From JBFHNV01 sp965365655 (lineage in GTDB: Bacteria; Pseudomonadota; Gammaproteobacteria; HK1), in NCBI GenBank assembly GCA_965365655.1, contig CBDUCN010000253.1, forward strand, positions 1 to 7,851: a stretch of 7,851 bases of DNA. The letters run 5' to 3'. This document shows, one piece after another, positions 1-5,530 of this stretch; the stretch's first letter is position 1, and every line of letters starts with the position of its first letter. Position numbers and translations under genes: made by a program. Under the pieces are notes generated by a model. It did not search any database. It was not told the origin of the DNA and saw nothing but the letters and a program-made list of their open reading frames with translations.

Positions 1-1890
1 GCACAGGCCGGGGTCGGTCGATACGGTGCGGCTCTGGCACAGCGCGTCCGGCGGCCCGAGGGCCGCGAGGCAATCGACGATGCCGGCACCGTTGGTCGGG
101 TCCTCGCCAGGAGGACCCAGGTCCACCGCGGTGGCCGCGAGCCGATCCCGCACCGTGGCGGGCGGCGACGCGGCGCCGATCAGCTCGCGCACCAGCGCGT
201 CGCAGCCGGCGGTGTGCGGGGCCGCGGCCGAGGTGCCGAAGAACAGGCAGTCGCCCGGCACCACCGACGGGCAGGTGCCGGACCCGAAGCCGCCCACGCC
301 GCTCACCGAGGTGCCGTCCGCGCCGAGGAAGTCGAGCCCCTGGAACTGCAGCGGAGGCGGTCCCGCGACGCCGACGCACGGGCCCGGGAGGTTGCCGGGA
401 CACACCGTCGTGAGCTCGAAGTCGACCGGTCCGCCGCTGCTGAACCCCTCGAGCGCGCCGTTGCCGCCGAACACCGCGCCGATCGAGAACGCGAGCCCGG
501 TGTAGTTCTTGTCCGGGTCGTTGCTGCCGGCGCGAGTCGTCGCGTCGGTCTGCCCGGCGGACCCGCGCCAGCGCAGATCAAGCAAAGGCGGCGCGACGGC
601 GGTCGAGGTGCCGGACACGTTCACCACCACCTTGACGGCCACGTTGGCCGTGGCCGCGGCCGTCGCGATCTGCTCGATGGTGTCGCCCACGCCGTTGGCC
701 TGCACCCCCACGCTCTCGTACAGGCACTGGGTGAGCCCGGCGTCCATCACGAACAGGTCGAGATTCGTGAAGCCGCCCTGCCCGGCGGACGGGAACACGG
801 CCCGCGGCTCGCTCCACTGCAGTGTGAACCGCGTGCCGCTGCCGAGGGTCATGTCGAAGGTGGTGTCTCCGCCCGGCGCGATCGCGACCACGTTCGTCGG
901 CTGCACGGTGCACCCCGCGAAGGGCCCGGCGGCGCCGTCGGGCCCGCCGCCCGTGCCCACCGCGCGCACCCGCGCGGTGTGATTGCCGCCCCGGTTGCCC
1001 GAGGACGAGTGCACGGCCACGCCGCCGGCGGCGGCGTTCTCGCGCGCGTTCGCGACGACGCCCTGCTGGAACGCGGGCTCGGCATCGAACGCGAGGTCCT
1101 CGGCGATCACGTTCACGCCGGCCGCCACGAGGTTGCCGACCGCGGTCACGTGCCCGGCGGTACCCGAGCCGTTGGCATGGAACACCAGCGCGGCGCCGGG
1201 CGCCATGTCGTGGATGATCTCGAGCATCGCGGTGCCCTCGTCGCCGGAGCCGGCACTGAGCACGGTGACGGCGGGAAGCTCGTTCAGGGCCTGGGCCTGG
1301 GCGAGGCTCGCGACGCCGTTCGAGATCGCGCCGACGGTGACGCCGGCGCCGGTGATGCCCTGCTGCTGGGCCAGGTCGGCGTTGTGCAGCACCACGCCCT
1401 CGCTGTCGATCGTGTTCAGCGGATGCGGGTTCGTGTCGCCGTAGTCCGGCGGCGTCACCGCGGCCACCCACGGCAGGGCTGCCGCCTCCTCGACGCGGCC
1501 CGGCGCGATCCAGGCCTGAACGAGCCCCGGGAACTCCAGCACGATCACGATCTCGGCTCCGAGGGCCCGCAGCTGGTCGACCTCTGCCTTCCCGACGCTG
1601 TCCAGCGCATGGAAGAGCAGCTCCAGCTCCCCGCTCGGCCGCACGCGCACGAGGCCGTCGGAGAACGCGGAGAGATCGGCCGCGGTGCGCGCTCCCCGCG
1701 CGGGGATGCCAGCAGCTTCGAGCTCGAGCCTGTCGAGCACGCGCAGCACGCTGGCCGCGACCTTCGACGGCGTCGCATCGGCCGGCGCCTGCGCCGACGC
1801 GGCGGGCGCTGCCAGCATCAGCCCGGCAAGGGCTGCCGCGGTCAGGAGCGAGCGCAGGGAAGAAACGGCGTTGCAGAACCGGGTGTTCAT
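1..1890 (-). CDS. Secreted subtilase-like serine peptidase (S8/S53 clan), 3' end outside window
   Basis: The minus frame stays open for 630 codons from ATG 1890 to the window edge. Residues 1-33 form a signal peptide: Arg4/Arg13, a hydrophobic run LLTAAALAGLMLAA, then an ASA|QA cleavage site, so export is expected. A pro-region-like stretch follows to about 180. The peptidase core shows VGAISNGV (186-193, where the catalytic Asp normally sits), DEGTAML...HDMAPGA (217-233, the HGTHVAG position with Glu218 for His), SSSGN with oxyanion Asn299, and GTSAAAPH with nucleophile Ser554. Many Cys residues after 300 suggest disulfides. The start at 1890 has GGAGG 9-13 nt upstream; an in-frame ATG at 1905 (M-E-A-P-P-M) is the alternative. 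The fold family is clear. Activity is uncertain because Asp and His are both replaced; Glu218 aligns with the sedolisin catalytic Glu. A C-terminal sorting tag could lie outside the window. It is divergent from the 2110 gene, with no partner visible. Confidence 0.88.
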   Translation of the reverse strand, partial: MNTRFCNAVSSLRSLLTAAALAGLMLAAPAASAQAPADATPSKVAASVLRVLDRLELEAAGIPARGARTAADLSAFSDGLVRVRPSGELELLFHALDSVGKAEVDQLRALGAEIVIVLEFPGLVQAWIAPGRVEEAAALPWVAAVTPPDYGDTNPHPLNTIDSEGVVLHNADLAQQQGITGAGVTVGAISNGVASLAQAQALNELPAVTVLSAGSGDEGTAMLEIIHDMAPGAALVFHANGSGTAGHVTAVGNLVAAGVNVIAEDLAFDAEPAFQQGVVANARENAAAGGVAVHSSSGNRGGNHTARVRAVGTGGGPDGAAGPFAGCTVQPTNVVAIAPGGDTTFDMTLGSGTRFTLQWSEPRAVFPSAGQGGFTNLDLFVMDAGLTQCLYESVGVQANGVGDTIEQIATAAATANVAVKVVVNVSGTSTAVAPPLLDLRWRGSAGQTDATTRAGSNDPDKNYTGLAFSIGAVFGGNGALEGFSSGGPVDFELTTVCPGNLPGPCVGVAGPPPLQFQGLDFLGADGTSVSGVGGFGSGTCPSVVPGDCLFFGTSAAAPHTAGCDALVRELIGAASPPATVRDRLAATAVDLGPPGEDPTNGAGIVDCLAALGPPDALCQSRTVSTDPGLC

Positions 1891-2109
1891 CGGCGGGGCC
1901 TCCATGGGCACGAGAACGAGCGAACGAGCCTGCTTCCCGCCGGCGTCACGAGCGGCGAAACGGGCTCGCGTGACGACACGGAAGTCTTGCCCCTCCGGCC
2001 GCGCGCGGTCCTGCTCCAGATCAACGCGCAGCGGTCTCGTCTGCGCATCCGGGCCGCGGCGTGCGCTGCATCTATGATCCCTGCCGGCGGACGCGTCCGG
2101 GAGAACGCG
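1891..2109. promoter_or_regulatory. Divergent intergenic region with a possible -10 box
   Basis: This 219-bp gap separates the start codons of two divergent genes, so it should hold promoters for both. On the plus strand TATGAT at 2073-2078 matches a sigma-70 -10 hexamer (5 of 6 to TATAAT) and lies 31 nt before the ATG at 2110. I cannot find a convincing -35 hexamer at the right spacing. GGGAGA at 2101 and just before is a fair Shine-Dalgarno for the plus gene. On the minus strand GGAGG at about 1899-1903 serves the peptidase. No operator-like inverted repeat stands out. Confidence 0.3.
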
Positions 2110-2787
2110 ATGAACCTCGACAAGCTGCGCCGCGCGGAGGCAGGCTTCCTCGCGATCTACCCGAAGGGCTTCGCCGATCCGGCGATCCAGCCCGTGCGCC
2201 GCAAGCACAACGTGCAGCAGCTGGTGCGCTACGCGGGCGAGGCGCTGACGCGCGAGCGCTGCCACCGCCCCGACGCCGTGTGCGACGCCGTGCTCGCCAT
2301 CATCAGCCGCTCGTCGATGGTGGCGCGCTTCGACAAGCCGCGCTTCCGCGACTTCGTCGCCAGCCTGGGCGGCGACGAGCGCGAGACGTTCGCCTACGCG
2401 GTGGAGCAGCGCCTGCACGGGCGCAGGGCGCAGGGCTTCGAGCTGATGCGCGGCATGCTCGCTCCCTTCGGGCTCGCGCGCTGGCCGGTGATCAGCGCAG
2501 CACCCTTCTATCACGCGCCGCGACGCGAGGCCTTCGTCAAGCCGTCCACGGTGAAGCGCATCCTGGCGTGGCTGGAGGTCGAGGATCTCCGCTACCACCC
2601 GACGCCGTCGTGGGCGTTCTATCGCGGCTTCCAGCGACTGCTGGTCGCGATCCGACGGGAGGTGAGCCCGTCACTGTCGCCCACGAACGCGGCGCTCACG
2701 GGCTTCCTGATGATGAGCCTGACGGCGGACGGCACGCAGGCCGACATGCACGCGCGCCACCGCACGGGGCGTGGCGGATCCGCGTGA
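2110..2787 (+). CDS. Conserved-type hypothetical protein, 225 aa
   Basis: I cannot assign a function. ATG 2110 is preceded by a GGGAGA-type ribosome site about 7 nt upstream; the same frame is open far upstream, but only as antisense of the peptidase gene, so 2110 is the sensible start. The protein is basic and probably cytoplasmic, with no signal peptide or membrane span. It opens with an amphipathic segment (LRRAEAGFLAIYPKGF, 6-21), has a motif SRSSMVARFDKPRFRDFV at 66-83, a VKPSTVKRILAWLE segment at 143-156 that could be a helix-turn-helix-like pair of helices, then YHPTPSWAFYRGF at 162-174 and PSLSPTNAALTGFLMMSL at 187-204. From memory, proteins with this order of motifs occur as uncharacterised conserved proteins in proteobacteria; I recall no tested role. 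The Gly/Arg/His-rich tail after 205 looks disordered. It appears monocistronic, with 330 bp to the next gene. Confidence 0.8.
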   Translation: MNLDKLRRAEAGFLAIYPKGFADPAIQPVRRKHNVQQLVRYAGEALTRERCHRPDAVCDAVLAIISRSSMVARFDKPRFRDFVASLGGDERETFAYAVEQRLHGRRAQGFELMRGMLAPFGLARWPVISAAPFYHAPRREAFVKPSTVKRILAWLEVEDLRYHPTPSWAFYRGFQRLLVAIRREVSPSLSPTNAALTGFLMMSLTADGTQADMHARHRTGRGGSA

Positions 2788-3117
2788 GCGGGCTCGTGCG
2801 CCCGCCGCCCGCGGCGGCCCGCCTCGCCGGCCGGCGTCGATGCGCCTCTGCTTCCTGATCGACGACGCGGTGGCGCGGATGACGGACGTTCGAGATCACG
2901 CAAGAGGAGAACCCTGCCGGCACGCCGCCTCCTCGTGCGCCCGCTCGGGCGTCGACACGAAGCCGAAACCCTCCCGCGATTCGGAACAGCCATCTAGAGT
3001 GACCGCACGGACCCGGGGCCGGCGCATGCGCGGGCACGGCGCGACCCGCGCACGCCTGCCACGCCGCGGGATCGCGCGAGCTGCGCAGGAGCCCGCTCGC
3101 GAAGGAGAACGACGGAC
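2788..3117. other. Non-coding gap with GC-rich hairpins; leader of cupin gene
   Basis: Frames in this 330-bp stretch translate to Arg/Ala/Pro-rich low-complexity sequence with no family resemblance, so I see no gene. Two GC structures follow the stop at 2787: the stem GCCGCC-cgc-GGCGGC (2804-2818) and the palindrome CGCCGGCCGGCG (2825-2836). Near 2983 lies GGAAC, a word seen in some ECF sigma -35 elements, but no matching -10 is clear. TCTAGA near 2993 is AT-rich relative to its surroundings and could mark a promoter about 120 nt before the cupin start. The right end carries the cupin ribosome site, GAAGGAGAA at 3101-3109. Confidence 0.4.
2804..2836 (+). terminator. Possible GC-rich terminator hairpin after the 2110-2787 gene
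   Basis: A perfect 6-bp stem with a 3-nt loop (2804-2818) begins 16 nt after the stop codon and is followed by a 12-bp perfect palindrome (2825-2836). Neither is followed by a T-tract, so this is not a canonical intrinsic terminator. In DNA this GC-rich such stems also arise by chance; the position just after a stop is the main support. Confidence 0.25.
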
Positions 3118-3801
3118 ATGGAGCTGAATGCCGACTTCGCGCGGCGCGCCGCCGTGCACGCGCAGCGCCTCGACTGGGTGCCGTCGCCGGCTGCCGGCGT
3201 CGAGCGGCGCATGCTGGACCGCATCGGCGACGAGGTGGCGCGCGCGACGTCCATCGTGCGCTACGCCGCGCGCAGCGCGTTCCCCGAGCACGTGCACGGC
3301 GGCGGCGAAGAGTTCCTCGTGCTAGACGGCGTGTTCGAGGACGAGCACGGCGCGTTTCCCGCCGGCAGCTACGTGCGCAACCCGCCCACGTCGAAGCACA
3401 CGCCGCGCTCCGGCCCGGGCTGCACCCTGTTCGTCAAGCTGTGGCAGTTCGATCCCGAAGACCGCACGACGGTGCGCCTGGACGCGCGTGCGCGGCGCCC
3501 TGTCCCGGTGCCGGGCGAGCCCGGCGTCGCGGCGGTGCTGCTGCACCGCGACGAGCGCGAGACGGTGCGCCTCGAGCAGTGGGCGCCCGGCGCCGCGATC
3601 GCGCGCGAGCCGGTGGGCGGTCTCGAGCTGCTCGTGCTGTCGGGGTCGTTCACGGAGTCGGGCGAGGTCTTCGTCGAGCAGTCGTGGCTGCGCCTGCCGC
3701 CGGGCGCGGCGCTCGACGCGGTCGCCGGCGACGGCGGCGCACGGGTCTGGTCGAAGGAGGGCCATCTCGCGCACGTGCGCGGCGCACCGCCCGCGCGGTG
3801 A
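3118..3801 (+). CDS. Double-cupin protein, ChrR-like (Cupin_7 type), 227 aa
   Basis: ATG 3118 has AGGAG at about 3103-3107, 10 nt upstream, so the start is well supported. The first cupin barrel (about 45-115) carries metal ligands HVH (His58, His60), Glu64, then G71, and His94 in NPPTSKHTPRS, fitting the cupin pattern HxH...E...H. The second barrel (about 135-222) repeats the fold in degenerate form (LELLVLSGSFTESGEVF at 169-185, then WLRLPPG) with no HxH, so it is probably structural. This resembles the cupin part of ChrR anti-sigma proteins, where it binds zinc or senses singlet oxygen or peroxide products. The N-terminal zinc-binding anti-sigma domain with its Cys/His motif is absent, and no ECF sigma gene lies beside it. 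It may therefore be a stand-alone metal-binding sensor or enzyme; the ligand is unknown. It is cytoplasmic, with no signal peptide. It converges on the 3811-5214 gene. Confidence 0.85.
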   Translation: MELNADFARRAAVHAQRLDWVPSPAAGVERRMLDRIGDEVARATSIVRYAARSAFPEHVHGGGEEFLVLDGVFEDEHGAFPAGSYVRNPPTSKHTPRSGPGCTLFVKLWQFDPEDRTTVRLDARARRPVPVPGEPGVAAVLLHRDERETVRLEQWAPGAAIAREPVGGLELLVLSGSFTESGEVFVEQSWLRLPPGAALDAVAGDGGARVWSKEGHLAHVRGAPPAR

Positions 3802-3810
3802 GCGCACGCG

Positions 3811-5214
3811 TCACGCGTCGCCGGCCTGCACGTGCGCGGCCGCGTCGCGGAGCTCGGCGACCACGGCGTCGCGCTCCGCGACCAGCTCGTCGTGCTCGCG
3901 CCGGCGCAGCCAGCGCCGCCACAGTACCCGCGCCCCGCCGGCCGTGTCCGCCGCACGCTCGGCGAACCACAGCGCCGCCCACGCGCACGGCGGGGCCAGC
4001 AGAAGGTGCAGCGCGGCCCAGGTCCAGCCCATCGCGAATCCCACCGCCGCGGACGCCGCGAGCCAGGTGACCGGGAACAGCATCAGGCCCGCGAGCACCT
4101 TCATCGTGGACACCACGTCGTCCTGGCTGCGCGCGGCGTGCGCCGCGAGCACGCCGACGGCGCGGTACGGCACGTAGTTCTCGATCAGGCCCACTCCGAT
4201 CAGCGGCGCCAGCGCGGCCATGCCGAGCACGGTCTTCGCGAGGTGGCGCATCGCCCGGCCCGCCGGCAGGTCCAGGGGCACGCGCCCGCCGTCGGGCGCG
4301 GCGAGCGCCTGATAGGCGCGCAGCCGCTGCACCAGCCGGTCCAGTGCGTCCGGTGCTGCGTCGTGGACCCGGTCGCCGCGCGCGAGGATCAGGCGCATCA
4401 GCGAGAGCTGGCGCTGCACGGGCCCCTGCGCCGGCGTCGCCGGAAACGCGTCGCCGGCATCGTCCAGCAGGCGCGCCGCGACCGCAGCGAGGGTCACGTG
4501 CTCGGGATCGCGGGCATTCACGGTCACCGCGCGAAGCCCGGCCTCGATGCGGGCGGTCAGCGCGCGCACCGCGTCGCGCGGCGGCTCGGCCGCGTCGTCC
4601 ACCGCGACCACCGGCACCTCCAGCGCGGCGCCGAACACGACGGCGGCGTCGCTGCGGAAGGTGCCGCGGGACGGGTAGTGCAGGCCGACGGGAACCAGCC
4701 GCACGGCGTCCGCGCCGGGGTGCTGCGCGTGCATCAGCGCGCGCGCGGAGAGCGCGATGCGCGCGGCGCCGGTCTTCATCGGCGCGAGCTGCGGCGCGGC
4801 GTGGCTCACGCCCTCGGGGAACAGCGCGAGCGACCCGCCGCGCGCGAGCAGGTCGCGAGCGGCCATCATCGTGCGCGCGTTGCGGCGCGGATCGGCGCCG
4901 TCCTCCCGGCGGTACACGGGCAGGCAGTCGAAGGCCTTCACGGCGTGCCCGATCACCGGCGTGCGGAACAACGGTTCCTTCGCCAGGAACGACACCGGGG
5001 ACGGCCCGAACGCGAGGATGAACAGCGGGTCCACCAGGCCGTTCGGGTGGTTCAGCACGAAGATGACGGGACCGCTGGCCGGCACGCCGTCCCGTCCCAC
5101 GACCTCGATCCGGCGGTAGAAGATCTGCAGCAGCAGCCGCGAGAAACGGCGCGCGGCGCGGCGCACGGCATCGGCCGTCATGCGGCCGCGCCCGCGGGCG
5201 CGCCGCGGCCGCAC
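3811..5214 (-). CDS. PlsC/LPLAT-type acyltransferase with membrane C-terminal half, 467 aa
   Basis: Likely transfers an acyl chain to glycerol-3-phosphate, lysophosphatidate or a related lipid at the inner membrane. The acyltransferase core (about 25-240) shows block I NHPNGLVDP (55-63, catalytic His56 and Asp62), block II-like PVYRR (99-103) and block III FPEGVSH (132-138). The His-Asp spacing is HX5D rather than the HX4D usual in PlsC, which I associate with the GAT/Sct1-like branch. Hydrophobic segments at about 327-343, 373-395 and 397-417 suggest membrane spans, then a charged helical tail (439-461). The start is GTG 5214: the upstream minus strand reads GGGGGTGATCC, almost the full complement of the 16S 3' end, with 7 nt between its G run and GTG. 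The alternative ATG 5181 lacks a ribosome site. The stop is 9 bp from that of the convergent cupin gene, with no terminator between. Exact substrate unknown. Confidence 0.87.
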   Translation of the reverse strand: MRPRRARGRGRMTADAVRRAARRFSRLLLQIFYRRIEVVGRDGVPASGPVIFVLNHPNGLVDPLFILAFGPSPVSFLAKEPLFRTPVIGHAVKAFDCLPVYRREDGADPRRNARTMMAARDLLARGGSLALFPEGVSHAAPQLAPMKTGAARIALSARALMHAQHPGADAVRLVPVGLHYPSRGTFRSDAAVVFGAALEVPVVAVDDAAEPPRDAVRALTARIEAGLRAVTVNARDPEHVTLAAVAARLLDDAGDAFPATPAQGPVQRQLSLMRLILARGDRVHDAAPDALDRLVQRLRAYQALAAPDGGRVPLDLPAGRAMRHLAKTVLGMAALAPLIGVGLIENYVPYRAVGVLAAHAARSQDDVVSTMKVLAGLMLFPVTWLAASAAVGFAMGWTWAALHLLLAPPCAWAALWFAERAADTAGGARVLWRRWLRRREHDELVAERDAVVAELRDAAAHVQAGDA

Positions 5215-5226
5215 CGGATCACCCCC
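5215..5226 (-). promoter_or_regulatory. Extended Shine-Dalgarno deciding a GTG start
   Basis: Read on the minus strand this is GGGGGTGATCCG directly before GTG 5214. It matches the extended Shine-Dalgarno GGAGGTGATCC at 10 of 11 positions, with ideal spacing. It supports GTG 5214 over ATG 5181, which is preceded by GCGGGCGCGGCCGC with no purine-rich core. Confidence 0.6.
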
Positions 5227-5441
5227 GCCCCCGCGCCACGGCGAGCACCGTCGACATCCGGTCGATACCGCATACCTGAACGTGGCTGTCGATCGCTAGC
5301 GCGCATGCGGGGCCATCCCCTCCGCCGATGCCGGGGCAGGGCCAGGGTATGCGGGACAGACGAGGGCACTTCTCTGCGCAGGCACGACGGGCGAAGCATA
5401 TTGGCGATCGCCCGGTCAGCACACGCGTCGCGTCGTTCAGC

Positions 5442-5468
5442 GGCGCCGGCGGCCACTGGCGCCGGCGG
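5442..5468. repeat. 11-bp direct repeat GGCGCCGGCGG, two copies
   Basis: GGCGCCGGCGG occurs at 5442-5452 and again at 5458-5468, separated by CCACT. It lies 63-89 bases beyond the oxidoreductase stop. In DNA of this base composition it could be replication slippage with no function. Confidence 0.5.
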
Positions 5469-5482
5469 AGCCGAGCCGGCGC
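5459..5482 (-). terminator. Possible terminator hairpin after the oxidoreductase gene
   Basis: A perfect 8-bp inverted repeat (GCGCCGGC / GCCGGCGC) with an 8-nt loop lies about 49 nt past the stop codon of the minus-strand oxidoreductase. It overlaps the second copy of the direct repeat, and the first copy (5443-5450) could pair with the same distal arm instead. There is no T-tract, so it may stabilise the 3' end or act with Rho rather than terminate alone. Confidence 0.35.
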
Positions 5483-5530
5483 ATACGCGCGGCGGCGGCC
5501 GGCAGCCGCACTCCCGGTGCCGCGGCGCGC

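Larger units (their letters stand above)
5215..5530. other. Intergenic gap, no convincing gene
   Basis: The 316 bp between two minus-strand genes hold only short frames with unconvincing translations (a 67-codon minus frame ending at 5219 is Cys/Pro/Arg-rich with no family features). The right part carries a direct repeat and a strong hairpin just after the oxidoreductase stop. The left part presumably holds the acyltransferase promoter, but I could not find a good -35/-10 pair. GGCGATCGCC at 5403-5412 is an isolated palindrome. Confidence 0.4.

Noticed and set aside
578..1471. 297-codon minus-strand open frame
   Set aside because: Out-of-frame shadow of the peptidase gene on the same strand; extreme Arg content.
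214..2109. Very long plus-strand open frame leading into the 2110 gene
   Set aside because: It is antisense to the peptidase gene, and its translation is Arg/Gly/His/Ala-rich low complexity. The real plus gene begins at 2110, where composition becomes protein-like and a ribosome site appears.
3802..3818. ACGCGTC tandem words between the convergent stop codons as a bidirectional terminator
   Set aside because: Only short palindromic words with no stable stem-loop or T-tract.
5403..5412. GGCGATCGCC palindrome resembling cyanobacterial HIP1
   Set aside because: A single occurrence, and nothing else suggests a cyanobacterium.
5219..5422. 67-codon minus-strand frame in the 5215-5530 gap
   Set aside because: No ribosome site or recognisable features; Cys/Pro/Arg-rich composition looks like chance.
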